64,000 nt of DNA, from positions 30,483,647 to 30,547,646 of the forward strand of contig CM036758.1 of assembly GCA_020796225.1 (NCBI GenBank), given 5' to 3'. Source of the stretch: Arion vulgaris (Eukaryota > Mollusca > Gastropoda > Stylommatophora > Arionidae). The notes below the pieces were generated by a model. The model made no database searches. It was not told the DNA's origin and saw nothing but the letters and a program-made list of their open reading frames with translations. This document shows positions 51,430 through 62,595 of this stretch, in pieces. The translations under genes and the position numbers were made by a program. Numbering within the stretch: the stretch's first letter is position 1; each line of letters starts with the position of its first letter.

Positions 51430-52460
51430 TGAAGTGAGTCGATGGAATGTTAGAGAAATATGATGACTGCACCCTCGCTACCAACTCTGAGGAAGAAATG
51501 CAGACCTATATGGACAAGTTCTGAATTACTGCGATATGTTTGGTCTTAGCATTAACACAAAGAAAACAGAGGTCATGTTCCAGCTCGCCCCTAGAGAGCA
51601 GTACTACGATCCAGTCTTCAACATTAAACACCTGCGTCTCTTGTCAGCGGACACCTTTGTCTATCTTGGCAGCATCTTATCCAGATCGGCAAACATAGAC
51701 TCTGAGGTCAATAATAGGATATCCAAGCTGCATTCGAAAGGCTACGTGTCACTGTGTGGGAGCGGAAAGGGATAAGCGTTGCCACAAAGCTGAAAGTTTA
51801 CCAGGGCCATAGTGTTAACCCCGCTGATGTACGCAAGCGAGACATGGACAGTGTATAGCAGACACGGAAGAAAACTAAACCATTTCCACACATGCTGTCT
51901 GCACAGAATACTAAAAATAAACAGGCAGGACAAAATTTCTGATAGCGAAGTCCTCACAAGAGCAAAGATCCCAAGCGTCAACACCCTGTTGCAGAAGGCC
52001 CAAGTGAGATGGGCCGGCCACGCTGCTCGGATTCCTGATAAACGCATCCCAAAACAGATCATGTATGGCGAACTTGAAGGGGGCAGACGTTCAGCTGGTG
52101 GATAGAAAAAACGCTTCAAAGACACTCTTAAAGTGTCTCTGAAACGCTTCGATATAGACACAACAGGCTGGAAATCCCATGCGGAAGATCGGCAGATGGG
52201 GCGCTGTAACAACACAAGAGGAATCCGCTTAACAGAGAATCATCGTGCCGTTGAGGCACATAGAAAATGAGCTGCGCGAAATGACAGAACAAACAACACG
52301 CACATGTCTAGCCTTGATCATGTATGCCCCACCTGTGGTAGGAGATTGTGTTCTTGGATTGGACTCTACAGTCACCTCCGCACACACCAGAGAGGTGCAA
52401 CAACACATGTCTGAGACTGTTGTCAACATCGCTTGCGATGGATGGCTATTATTATTATAG
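51430..52460 (+). pseudogene. Non-LTR retrotransposon C-terminal half with C2H2 finger
   Basis: FGLSINTKKTEVMFQLAP, then TFVYLGSILSRSANIDSEV. After a frameshift: LMYASETWTVYSRHGRKLNH, AQVRWAGHAARIPDKRIPKQ and a KKRFKDTLKVSLKRF tail. It ends in a C2H2 finger (CPTCGR.LCSWIGLYSHLRTH). This is a widely distributed animal LINE tail. It has several frameshifts and one stop. Confidence 0.85.
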
Positions 52461-52639
52461 AAATATATTTGCTGAAAAGATTCACAGAATGAAAAATTCA
52501 GTAGCAAACATTAAATCAAAGATATTTAAAAAATGGAACATTGCTCACTTGTCAATAAGTTAGGGACTAATTAATTCTGCAGATGACAGGGGTTCACGTG
52601 ATGAAGGTATTTTTTTAACAAAATTCGATTCTTGCAGAC
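52461..52639. other. No gene recognised
   Basis: AT-rich spacer between LINE fragments. Confidence 0.4.
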
Positions 52640-53060
52640 GATGTTAAATTGTGTTGTAAACATATGGACACACCGGAAGTTGTTGAGCAGACAGGAAGTC
52701 TTGGAACGTCATCTAAACATAACAATCGGCTGAAATCGTCATCAAATATTGGAGGGAAGTCGTCTATAGAAGTTTCCAACCTACAGAGGCTTACGTGGAT
52801 CTATTGTCCTGAGCATGCGGGTGTCTGTGGCAAAGAGAGATCGGACAGGCTTGCTTCAACAACATCGATCGTTGGTGAGTTGAAGATGGATAAGGAGGAT
52901 GTTCTTTAATCTCTTCGCGACTGTCTGTTGGATAAAGACACTAGAAAAAACGTTGAATAGATGTCAGCAATTTCAGCAGTTTGGAGTTACTGTTGTACGG
53001 GTAGAACTGAAAAATATGAACAGTATTGAAAATCTCGGTTCACTATTAAGAAATGTTGAA
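52640..53060 (+). pseudogene. LINE RNase H fragment
   Basis: SSIEVSNLQRLTWIYCPEHA, then GVCGKERSDRLASTTSIVGE. Same family as 49301 and 50560. The conserved GNE is changed to GKE. Confidence 0.75.
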
Positions 53061-53084
53061 AATGGGATGAAGGAAATTAAAAGA

Positions 53085-53295
53085 AAAACCTGTGCCCCTG
53101 TGACCTGGCAAGTATGACAACAGAACATATCCTACAGAACTGCCCCCAGTATGCAGACCTGAGAAGAAAGAGGTGGCCACTTACATCAGCGTCCAAGACA
53201 AACTGTATGGTGTGGCTGATAATCTGAGGCAGACGGCGGCCTTTATTAGAGAATCCGAAATCCCAATCTAGTGAGAACGCAGAAGAAGCAAAGAA
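53085..53295 (+). pseudogene. I-clade LINE C-terminal fragment
   Basis: MTTEHILQNCPQYADLRRKR, then WP and, in shifting frames, KLYGVADNLRQTAAFIRESE. It ends GAGAACGCAGAAGAAG, as in the inverse copy at 24800-25230. Confidence 0.75.
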
Positions 53296-53745
53296 AAACA
53301 AACATGACTTTACAAACAAATTCAACTAAAAACAGTATGGAATAAAACCTGATAGGAAAACAAAGATCAGAATACTAAGAGCATGTATATTCCTAGTGGC
53401 AACTTATGGATGTGAAACACGAACATGGCGCTGTGCAACGTGCTCGGCGTCAGTCTTTAATAATACGTTCTTCTTATCTTATCTTAACCACATTTACCGT
53501 GAAGCGTCGTGGGAGAGTTATTTTTCTATCTTGTGCCAGGAGTGTTGGCTTGACGTTGTCAGTCCATGCTTTCGTAGGAACTCTGAGATGTTATCTATCC
53601 ATCGTGTTCTTGGCCTGCCTCGTGCTATCGCCCTGAGTGTCGATTATTGTAGGCACGTGATGGTAGTAAATATGGTTCCATTCTCATTAGATGGCCGAAC
53701 CACTTGATTCTTTGCTTCTCGATGTACTGCGCGCATGATATATTA
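53296..53745 (-). pseudogene. Two opposed LINE RT scraps
   Basis: 53340-53430 (plus) reads KIRILRACIFLVATYGCETR. 53470-53740 (minus) reads KNQVVRPSNENGTIFTT, then RGRPRTRWIDNISEFLRKHG. The latter resembles 59603-59984. Both are RT C-terminal pieces joined head to head. Confidence 0.65.
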
Positions 53746-53883
53746 CGTTATTATTATTTATTATTTTTATTTTTATTGTTTTTATTATTATTATTATTGC
53801 AACTGCCACACGGCAAATATGCGCCTCCACAGTTATTAGTTACTAACAAACCTCTAGTAAATCTTATCTAACATACTCTTCGT

Positions 53884-53919
<36 letters not shown>

Positions 53920-53925
53920 CGTTCT
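53746..53925. repeat. TTA-rich and (TC)n microsatellites
   Basis: A TTATTATTATTT-type run at 53750-53802 and (TC)n at 53888-53917. Confidence 0.85.
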
Positions 53926-54289
53926 TGTTCTGTCATGTTTATCATTCTAATTGTCATATATACACAGCCTCTGCCAAGAACACAATTTTACATCACAACG
54001 TTCAGTACCAATTGGAGCTCTAATGCTTATCCTTCGATGAAGTGTCCGATTTCAACTAACGTTTACTGGGTTTGCTCTCCTTTAGCCTTTTGCTGTCCAC
54101 AGCCAACATACAAGGCAGCATGTTGCTATTTTCTTTTAGGGTAGCGACCCTTAGGCGACCTACCCCTGATGAGCGTCATCTGCCCAGAAATCCTGTCTTT
54201 TTTTGGGACTACTTGGTTTTCCGGTCGTCCAGTTTTGTGTACGGTTTACTCCGCTAGCTTTTGATTGTCCCCAATCAAACTACAAGGCA
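53926..54289 (-). repeat. R1b SINE-like element
   Basis: GTTTATCATTCTAATTGTCA, CTGCCAAGAAC, AATTGGAGCTCTAATGC, CCACAGCCAACATACAAGGC. A parallel copy lies at 59355-59600. A second CCCCAATCAAACTACAAGGC block follows. Confidence 0.6.
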
Positions 54290-55845
54290 ACAGTAGTCAT
54301 ATATCTTACCGTACCTACCCCTCGTATATCTTATCTTACCTACAGCTCGTATATCTTACCTTACCTACCCCTCGTATATCTTATCTTACCTACAGCTCGT
54401 ATATCTTACCTTACCCACCCCTCGTATATCTTATCTTACCTACAGCTCGTATATCTTACCTTACCTACCCTCGATATCTTATCTTACCTACACCTCGTAT
54501 ATCTTACCTTACCTACCCCTCGTATATCTTACTTACCTACCCTCGTATATCTTACCTTACCTACCCTCGTATATCTTATCTTACCTACCCTCGTATATCT
54601 TACCTTACCTACCCTCGTATATTTATCTTACCTTACCTACCCTCGTAGATCTTACCTTACCTACCCTCGTATATCTTACTTACCTACCCTCGTATATTTT
54701 ATCTTACCTTACCTACTCCCTCGTAGATCTTACCTTACCTACGCTCGTATATCTTACTTACCTACCCTCGTATAGTCTTACCATTACCTACCCTCGTATA
54801 TCTTACTTACCCCTCAGATCTTACTTACCTTACCTACCCTCATAGATCTTATCTAACTAACCCATCGTAGATCTTATCTTACTACTCGTAATCTTACCTT
54901 AACTACCTTGTAGATCTTATCTTATCTAACTAATCTCTTGTAGATCTTACTACTACCTCGTAATTTATTACTACTCTCGTAATCTTATCTTATCTAACTA
55001 ACTCTTGTATATTTTATCTTATCCTATCTAATCTAATCCTCTGTAATCTTACCTTACCTACTCGTAAATCTTACCATATTACTACCTGTATCTTACCTTA
55101 CACCCTGTGATCTTATCTAACTAATCTCTGTAGATCTTATCTTATCTAATTAACTCTTGTAGATCTTATCTTATCTAACTAATCTCTTGTAGATCTTATC
55201 TTATCTAATTAATCTCTTGTAAATCTTATCTTATCTAACTAATCTCTTGTAAATCTTATCTTATCTAACTAATCTCTTGTAAATCTTATCTTATCTAACT
55301 AATCTCTTGTAGATCTTATCTTATCTTATCTAACTAATCTCTTGTAGATCTTATCTTATCTAATTAATCTCTTGTAGATCTTATCTTATCTAATTAATCT
55401 CTTGTAGATCTTATCTTATCTAACTAATCTCTTGTAAATCTTATCTTATCTAACTAATCTCTTGTAAATCTTATCTTATCTAACTAATCTTTTGTAGATC
55501 TTATCTTATCTTATCTAACTAATCTTTTGTAGATCTTATCTTATCTTATCTAACTAATCTTTTGTAGATCTTATCTTATCTTATCTAACTAATCTCTCGT
55601 AAATCTTATCTTATCTAACTAATCTCTTGTAAATCTTATCTTATCTAACTAAACCCCTCGTAGATCTTATCTTATCTAACTAATATTTTGTAGATTTTAT
55701 CTTATCTAACGAATCCCCTCGTAGATCTTATCTAACTAATCCCCTCGTAGATCTCATCTAACTAATCTCTTGTAAATCTTATCTCATCTAACTAATCTCT
55801 TGTAGATCTTATCTTATCTTACTAATCTCTTGTATATCTTGTTAG
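54290..55845. repeat. Two-phase tandem array (24 bp, then 31 bp)
   Basis: 54290-54850: about 22 units of CTCGTATATCTTACCTTACC-type (24 bp, with a 48-bp two-unit alternation of CCCCTCG and CAGCTCG at first). 54850-55100 is indel-rich. 55100-55845: about 24 units of ATCTTATCTTATCTAACTAA + TCTCTTGTAG (about 31 bp). Both share the TATCTTA core. Confidence 0.93.
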
Positions 55846-56214
55846 ATAATAGAAGACCATCTGAACTGTACAATAATGGCGAATATATTTCAGACTAGGA
55901 AGACAAATGTTGAAAATGATGCACGAAATCAGCCGTTCTTGAAACTGACCAATGTCTGTCTTCACACGGAACTGTCTGACATTCCGAATAGAATTTCCCG
56001 CCAAGTTATTTCTGTTATTAAGTTACAGGCCGGACTCATCAAGTAAAATAAATTCAAGCTCCGTAAGAACGGTTCAGTTTCCATTTTCTATGTTGATCAA
56101 AAGTGTGGTCTCCCTTTCTTCTTGTTTCAACATCAATTTCCTAGTTGTTTCCCTTGCGTCCTTTCAAAACTGGCCTCTGATAACGTTTATTTATTTTCTC
56201 AACATGGCGTTCCT
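55846..56214. other. No gene recognised
   Basis: Possibly single-copy sequence; frames are short on both strands. Confidence 0.45.
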
Positions 56215-56215
56215 T

Positions 56216-56271
<56 letters not shown>

Positions 56272-56490
56272 TTCTTGTGTGTGTGTCTCTGTGTGTGCGT
56301 GTGTTAATCTTTTTTTTTGTTGTTGTTGAATGTCTGTTTCTTTTAACTGATTAACTTCCTGTTTAGTTCAATTTATTTTGTTATTGTTCACTGTGGAATT
56401 TTGAGTGTGTGTGTGTGTGTGCGCAATTGTATGTGGTATGGTACGTGCGTGTCTTTGTATGTGTGTTTACAGTGTCATCAGTTCAGTTAG
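56215..56490. repeat. (CTGT)n, (CT)n and (GT)n microsatellites
   Basis: CTGTCTGTCTGT and then (CT)n at 56216-56268, (GT)n-like at 56276-56303, and (GT)n at 56405-56422. Confidence 0.85.
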
Positions 56491-56494
56491 CAGT

Positions 56495-56840
56495 TATAGG
56501 GGGATTCTCATCATAGCACTCAGGGCATATCCATATGTGCTCCGATCTTCGCCTAAAAAAATCCAGCAGCGTCCAGCGGCCCAACACGCCAGTTCGTTGT
56601 TGAAATACTTTTTGCATATTTGGTATGTCATTCTTTTCGGGCTGTACCAATATCAACACCCATCTCTCTCATTCGGGTCAGCTTCTGGGAGTCCCAACTC
56701 TGAAACTCCTCTTTTTGGAAAGACTCTCTCAATGCGTTAAAAAATGTCATTTTGGCCCATTGCAGCTCCTTCTGATATTGTAGCCATACCAGTCAATCTT
56801 GTCCATTATCCCAGACTTCTGCGTGAACATAGATTTTTAA
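56495..56840 (-). pseudogene. R2 scrap and LINE RNase H C-terminal fragment
   Basis: 56495-56600 has ATTCTCATCATAGCACTCAG and TGTGCTCCGATCTTCGCC (R2-like). 56600-56840 on the minus strand reads ALRESFQKEEFQSWDSQ, then LTRMREMGVDIGTARKE, the counterpart of 28540-28640. Confidence 0.65.
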
Positions 56841-56889
56841 AAAGAGGTGATTTCTCTGCTTCCAGTGACATATTATAATTCACATCACA

Positions 56890-57560
56890 GGTTCAGTTCT
56901 GAATTCATTTATTTGTCAACTGGGGTCTCATCTTTTGGATCATCCTACTATGTGGACAGAGAGCCGCGGTAGCGTAGTTGTTAGTGAACTCGCTTCTCAA
57001 GGCTGGTGATCTGGGTTCAACTCCCACAGTGCGCGTGGAATTTTTCCCGACCGCGACGGCTCTCAGGTCGACCCAGCCTCAACTGGGTACCGGACATACT
57101 CTGGGAAAGTAAAGGCGGCCGGCGTGATGCTGACCACATCACCCATCGTATGCCGACGGTCAATGAAAAATACAGGCCTAACACTGTATTGCCCTATATA
57201 CCACGAGGTATGAAAGGTTGCTTTACTTTACTTTACTATGGGACAGTCTTCGTCTGCGTTCATCTTGATCGTCTTAGGACAGTCTTCTGTCTGCGTTCAT
57301 CTTTGATCGTCACTAGGGACAGTCTTCTGTCTGCGTCCATCTTTGGATCGTCCTACTATGGGACAGTCTTCTGTCTGCGTTCATCTTTTGGATCGTCCAA
57401 CTATGGGACAGTCTTCTGTCTGCGTCCATCTTTTGGATCGTCCAACTATGGGACAGTCTTCTGTCTGCGTCCATCTTTTGGATCGTCCTACTATGGGACA
57501 GTCTTCTGTCTGCGTCCATCTTTTGGATCGTCCTACTATGGGACAGTCTTGTGTCTTCGG
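56890..57560. repeat. 45-bp tandem array interrupted by SINE S-B
   Basis: The first unit is at 56905-56959. After the SINE there are about seven units of ATGGGACAGTCTTCTGTCTG, then CGTCCATCTTTTGGATCGTC. The minus-strand MDADRRLSHSWTIQK frame is a repeat artefact. Confidence 0.9.
56960..57233 (+). mobile_element. SINE S-B inside the 45-bp array
   Basis: Head AGAGCCGCGGTAGCGTAG, central GTCGACCCAGCCTCAACTGG, 3' ATACCACGAGGTATGAAAGG and (CTTTA)n. The flanks TACTATGTGGACAG (56946-56959) and TACTATGGGACAG (57234-57246) are the duplicated target within a repeat unit. Confidence 0.88.
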
Positions 57561-57784
57561 CCGTCTTTTGTTTTGTTTTTCTATGGCTTCTGTTATCTGT
57601 GTCTTGTCTTTCGTGAACTCATTTTATTGCCATATTTATGTCTTCTAAATATCTCTATAAAAAACAACAGATCAGATGGTTTGGACACGTGACAAGAATG
57701 CCCTGGTATCGGCTACCACAGAGAGTCACACTGGAAAAATATAACGAGTACAGCGCGATATGAAATGAAGTTCGAAATGTGTGA
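57561..57784 (+). pseudogene. LINE RT C-terminal scrap
   Basis: 57655-57765 reads QQIRWFGHVTRMPWYRLPQR + VTLEKYNEYS, the segment after the RT thumb. The rest is unassigned. Confidence 0.65.
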
Positions 57785-58010
57785 CATATCCTTTACATGA
57801 CGTCACCATTAACACAGTAAACGAGAAGTTGATTTTTAGGCACCACTTATACGTTCAGTAGTTTACCATTGTTTTCTGAACGGTGAGGTCAATTTTTTTT
57901 ACTGTCCGTAAAAATGCACGGGAACAAATTTGCTTCCAATCTGCCGGTCACGGAGTTTGAACTAGGTATTCTTGGATTGTCATCGAGCTCACTATCACTA
58001 AACCACAAAC
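57785..58010 (-). repeat. SINE family S-A, copy 4
   Basis: Minus strand: head GTTTGTGGTTTAGTGATAG (box A) and CTAGTTCAAACTCC (box B). The body matches 528-736 and the tail ends GTAAAGGATATG. Confidence 0.78.
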
Positions 58011-58088
58011 GTCTACGGAAGACGACGCAAAAGATGGAGCGACGGCATAAAGATCAACGTTAAGAAAATGAATAACAGCTTACAAAGT

Positions 58089-58335
58089 CGCTGAGTGGTA
58101 ACCGGGGCCCAAATTTGGAGTGTAAAGAATAGAAACACTGTTACCTGTCACGCATGTCGTAAGTGGCGACGAAGGAGGTTTGGCCGAAATCGAATGCACA
58201 TGTTCTAAATATCTATGCGTTTAGGGGCCTACCAAACCAATGTGCAACGTATACACGTTCTTGGCAAGGATCAAACATATCACAAAGAGTAATTAAAATT
58301 GGTCGTAAAGAACGAACGTAATGAAGAAGAAGAAG
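58089..58335 (+). mobile_element. SINE R1
   Basis: CGCTGAGTGGTAACCGGG to GAAGAAGAAG, with the exact 12-bp target duplication AGCTTACAAAGT at 58077-58088 and 58336-58347. Confidence 0.9.
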
Positions 58336-58347
58336 AGCTTACAAAGT

Positions 58348-58655
58348 GCATTAGAACACGATCACTGCACACACCCCCCTTCCCAACACTTCTATTTTAA
58401 AAAAGTAAATTTTGGAAGAGACGACGAAATATCTATCTTGTTTAAATGTGTATTTTATTTGATCAATGTATGATTTTCCTACTGAATATGAATATATTTA
58501 TATATATACTGACTTTGAGTTATCTTCAAAATGACCGCAAGCCAGTATTTCGGCTTAGTGAAGCGAATGAGTTAAATTGATGAACTTTACTTAGTTTCGT
58601 CCAAGTTACTTTGATGGAGAGAATAAGGAGTTTTAAGAACCTCAAAGAAGCACCG
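58348..58655. other. No gene recognised
   Basis: AT-rich spacer with no feature. Confidence 0.4.
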
Positions 58656-59335
58656 TAGCCAATAAATCATCATCCTCATCATTATCATCATCAGTCTCAT
58701 CATCATCAACCTCATCATCGTCATCATCATCAGCCTCATCATCATCATCATCATCAGCCTCATCATCATCATCATCATCAACCTCATCATCGTCATCATC
58801 ATCAGCCTCATCATCATCATCATCATCAGCCTCATCATCATCATCATCATCAACCTCATCATTATCATCATCATCATCCTCATCATTATCATCATCAGTC
58901 TCATCATCATCAACCTCATCATCGTCATCATCATCAGCCTCATCATCATCAGCCTCATCATCATCATCGTCATCATCATCAGCCTCATCCTCATCATCGT
59001 CATCATCATCAGCCTCATCCTCATCATCATCATCATCATCAGCCTCATCATCATCATCAAGTAACTGTCTCTTCTGGAACTTGGCTCCAATGACAACAGT
59101 CCTGAAAAACTCTCTGTTCTGTGCAAGTTGACCGGCGTCAGCAGCAGTCATTCTCAGATGACATCTTGCACCCATCGTCTTCCTCTCATTCTTCTTCCAG
59201 GCACCATTCCCTCTAAAATTATCTTCTCTGTGCACTCATGTTGTTTGATTTGTCCGAAATATTAAATCATTCTTGTTCTTATGTTCTTTAATAGCCAACT
59301 CTCTTTAATATCAAGCTGTTACAAAAGAGAAGCAT
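58656..59335 (-). pseudogene. RTE-like LINE 3' end with a 400-bp (GAT)n-type tail
   Basis: Minus strand from about 59300: a frame-broken ORF end with TAADAGQLAQNREFFRTVVI + GAKFQKRQ. From 59058 down to 58660 follows a run of GATGATGAT interrupted by GAG/GAC/AAT triplets. The poly-Asp and poly-Met frames are not proteins. The tail is a LINE 3' microsatellite that expanded. A higher-order pattern is visible (the CATCATCATCAACCTCATCATCG blocks recur). Confidence 0.8.
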
Positions 59336-59354
59336 TCGTTCTTTTCTCTGTCCC

Positions 59355-59602
59355 TGATAATCTCTCTCTCTTTCTCTCTCTCTCGATCGTTTTTTTTCGT
59401 CCATTTTTATCATTCTTATTGTGATATATAAACAAACTTTGCCAAGAACGATTGTTTTACGTCACAATCTTCAGTACCATTTGGAGCTCTAATGCGTGTC
59501 CTTCGGCGATGTGTCCGATTTGAATCAGCGTTTACTGTGTTCGCTCTCCGTCAGCCTTTGACTGTCCCCAGCCAACCTGCAAGGCAGCAGGTTCATAATA
59601 AT
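59355..59602 (-). repeat. (TC)n and R1b SINE-like element
   Basis: TCTCTCTCTCGATCGTTTTTT, CCATTTTTATCATTCTTATT, GCCAAGAACGATTG, CCCCAGCCAACCTGCAAGGC. It is parallel to 53926-54130. Confidence 0.6.
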
Positions 59603-60266
59603 CTAAGTACTCTTCTGTAGCATTTGCATTCTTTCTTCTTTTGTCGTCACACTGCTACCGGGTTGTTGCCCAGTGTCGTGGTTTTCTGTTTTGTCTTGCG
59701 CTGTTCTGGTGGCTTGTCTGATTGTTATCTTTGTTCTTTCACAGGATGCTGCCACGCCATCTAACCATCTTTTCCGTGGTCTTCCTCTTGCCTTCTTTCC
59801 CGATGTTCTGTTGTAGAAGACTCTGTATACTGTGGAGTTTGGATGCATTCTTACTAAGTGGCCAAACCACTTCATTCTTTGTTTCTCTATGTAATTCAAG
59901 CACCGTTTTGTGCCAACTTTCTTTCTTATGCTGATGTTGGTGATTCTGTGTTTTCTTGTGTTGTTGGTAACTTTTCACAGGCAACGCATTTCACATGTAG
60001 TTATTTTTGTGACTGCGCTTTGCTCAATGTCCATGTTTGGCTCTGGTAACAAAATGTAGGTATAAAAATGCTGATCATCTGTTGCTTAGCTGCCTGTGAA
60101 ATTTTTGACTGTTAAGGCACCCAAAAATTTCACAGGCAGCTAAGCAACAGATGATCAACATCATTTTATACCTACTTTGTGTTACCAGAGCCTTGCATTC
60201 AAATGCATTAATGATCTTCTCCGACGTTTTGGCAATTGTCCATGTCTCACAACCATATGTTGCCAA
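59603..60266 (-). pseudogene. LINE RT C-terminal fragment interrupted by a hairpin
   Basis: Minus strand: MATYGCETWTIAKTSEKIIN, then AFECKAL. After the palindrome come TNISIRKKVGTK, NYIEKQRMKWFGHLVRMHPN and GKKARGRPRKRWLDGVA. Frames shift between pieces. The parts on the two sides of the hairpin overlap in homology (both cover ETWT..K to the CL motif). Confidence 0.75.
60040..60192. repeat. Inverted repeat with arms of about 66 bp (hairpin)
   Basis: The inner 36 bp of the arms (GATCATCTGTTGCTTAGCTG, then CCTGTGAAATTTTT) are perfect reverse complements around the loop GACTGTTAAGGCACCC (60108-60123). The outer 30 bp pair with a few mismatches, out to GGCTCTGGTAACA / GTTACCAGAGCC. Confidence 0.93.
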
Positions 60267-60390
60267 TTGAAAAACACCGCGGGCTCTTAAACAATAAATA
60301 TGATTAATAAATAGACATTGAACAAGTATTAGGTATCCGAGATAGCATTAGCATACACAAGATTCAAACCATAAACATTGATTTCTTACT
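60267..60390. other. No gene recognised
   Basis: Short AT-rich spacer. Confidence 0.4.
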
Positions 60391-61130
60391 GCATCATTGC
60401 CTAGCTCTACAGACGAGCGTTCTGCACAAAACCTTGTTTCTTACGGTATCCATTGCCTAGCTCTACAGACAAGCGTTCTGCACAAAACCTTATTTCTTAC
60501 GGTACCCATTGCCTAGCTCTACAGACGAACGTTTGTAAGAATAAAACCAACTAGCTGCACAAAACCTTATTTCTTACGGTACCCATTGCCTAGCTCTACA
60601 GACAAGCGTTCTGTACAAAACCTTATTTCTTACGGTACCCATTGCCTACAGACAAGCGTTCTGTACAAAACCTTATTTCTTACGGTATCCATTGCCTAGC
60701 TCTACAGACAAGCGTTCTGCACAAAACCTTATTTCTTACGGTACCCATTGCCTAGCTCTACAGACGAACGTTTGTAAGAATAAAACCAACTAGCTGCACA
60801 AAACCTTATTTCTTACGGTACCCATTGCCTAGCTCTACAGACAAGCGTTCTGTACAAAACCTTATTTCTTACGGTACCCATTGCCTACAGACAAGCGTTC
60901 TGTACAAAACCTTATTTCTTACGGTATCCATTGCCTAGTCTAAGAGCGTTCTGCACAAACCCTCATTTCTACGTACCATGCTAGCCTGACGATAGGTTCT
61001 GACAAGCTATTTCTTGTCCAGCCAGCCTAGACAAGGTTCTGTACAACCTTATTCTTCGTACCCATTAGCTCTACAGACAAGGTTTGTACAACCTTACTTA
61101 CTATCCATGCCTACAAGGTAGTGACGTCCC
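60391..61130. repeat. 55-bp tandem array with a 240-bp higher-order duplication
   Basis: Units contain CTTATTTCTTACGGTACCCA, then TTGCCTAGCTCTACAGAC, then AAGCGTTCTG. A block including a variant unit (GAACGTTTGTAAGAATAAAA) and a unit lacking TAGCTC is present twice, at about 60488 and 60728. The end, 60950-61130, is indel-rich. Confidence 0.92.
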
Positions 61131-61640
61131 ATAAGCTCCCACACTAAAATAGTGACGTAGCACGTCTTCCCACACAAGAGCTCCCACAATTCTTCCACTA
61201 CAAGATAGTGACGGCTACAAAGCTTCCCACCACTACAAGGTAGTGACGTGCAGTTCACCACTAAAATGAGTGAGTCTCGCCCACCACTACAAGGTAGTGA
61301 CGTAGTACAGCTCCACCACTACAACGTGACGAGCCACTCGCATCCACTAAGTAGTGGTTCCACGCCACACTAGGCAGTGATGGTACACAAGCTTCCCACC
61401 ACTACCAGGTAGTGAGGTCCTACACTTGCTCCCCACCACTACAATGTAGTGAGGTCCTACACAAGCTCCCCACCACTACAATGGAGTGAGGTCCTACAGA
61501 AGCTTCCTGCCACTACAAGGTAGTGACGTGGTACACACGCTCCCCACCACTACAAGGTAGTGACGTAGTACACAAGCTTCCCCACCACTACAAGGTAGTG
61601 ACGTAGTACACAAGCTTCCCACCACTACAATGTAATAATC
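61131..61640. repeat. 37-38-bp tandem array
   Basis: About 13 units of CACTACAAGGTAGTGACGTA + GTACACAAGCTTCCCAC. CACTAC..GTAGTG gives each unit a short hairpin potential. 61131-61400 is noisy. Confidence 0.9.
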
Positions 61641-61940
61641 TCGTGAGAAGGAAGTCGGATTATTTAATTATTATTTTTAAAAAAGCAATCTATTAAACTG
61701 ACATCCTCAAAGTGTATGACTAGAAAAATGTCATTAAGTTTGTAATTACTTCACATCAACAATCCTCGGGGGATTAAGACATCTGACCTAGTTAAAGCGT
61801 GTTGTGATGGCATAAGCATGTTACATATATCCGCCCGGCTTCGTATTTGTCATTACGATTCTTGTGTTGGTTTGTTTGTTTGTTCATAAAAACATATCAT
61901 TATTTGGTTACTATGCATAACAAAATATTGTAGTTAGATT
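61641..61940. other. No gene recognised
   Basis: AT-rich flank of the next element. Confidence 0.45.
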
Positions 61941-62188
61941 CAGTGGTGGCTCGATGTTATTTTTCTTGGTGGGGCCAGACAAAAATTTCGGACAAATCAT
62001 GGTTTTTGGAGTATTTACTATCATTTGTCTATTCTGGGAAGTTAATGCCCCTTTCCCAGAAAAAAACCAGCTGCTTCCGTTCTGCAACAGCTTGATATTA
62101 AAGGGAATTGGCTATTAAAGAACATAAAATCAAGGAGAATTAAATATTTCGGACACATCAAACGATATAATTGCTTAGAGAAGATTTT

Positions 62189-62392
62189 TTTTTTTCCCGA
62201 TCCAGAAGCACTGGAGCTTTTCAGCTCTTCGGCTCGGTGCCATGGACATCGTAACTCTTCGGTTCCGTGCCACGAACACCGCAAATCTGGGGAATCTGTG
62301 GCTTTTTCTGCCATCCCGGGAATTGAACCCGCACACACAGAGGGATAGTCACCCGTAGTCCAACGCCCTACGAACACGCTGGGCAGACGGGC
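62189..62392 (-). mobile_element. tRNA-derived SINE S-E
   Basis: Minus strand: a head with GTTCGTAGGGCGTTGG (box-A region) and GCGGGTTCAATTCCCGGG (a strong box B), a body, then a poly(A) tail (the T run at 62185-62195). The 10-bp target duplication AGAAGATTTT lies at 62179-62188 and 62393-62402, within the RT remnant. Confidence 0.85.
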
Positions 62393-62595
62393 AGAAGATT
62401 TTAAAAAATCTTGCCTTACCGTGAATTGAACAAGCCTCACCGCATGACAAACCACGTTCTTCTCAATTAGGTCAGCACGACTATATACATATTATGTGAT
62501 TTTGTAATATATAATCCCCTTGGTAAACTTGTGAACTGTTTACGAAAGTAAATTGCTGTAGACAAGATGTAATGGTGCAACTGGCGATTAGTTAG

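Noticed and set aside
54203..54775. 190-codon ORF with RISYLTYSSYIL-type repeats
   Set aside because: Pure product of the 24-bp array.
58587..59235. Poly-Asp and poly-Met proteins
   Set aside because: Frames through a (GAT)n LINE tail; only the short C-terminal LINE peptide is real, and it is a pseudogene.
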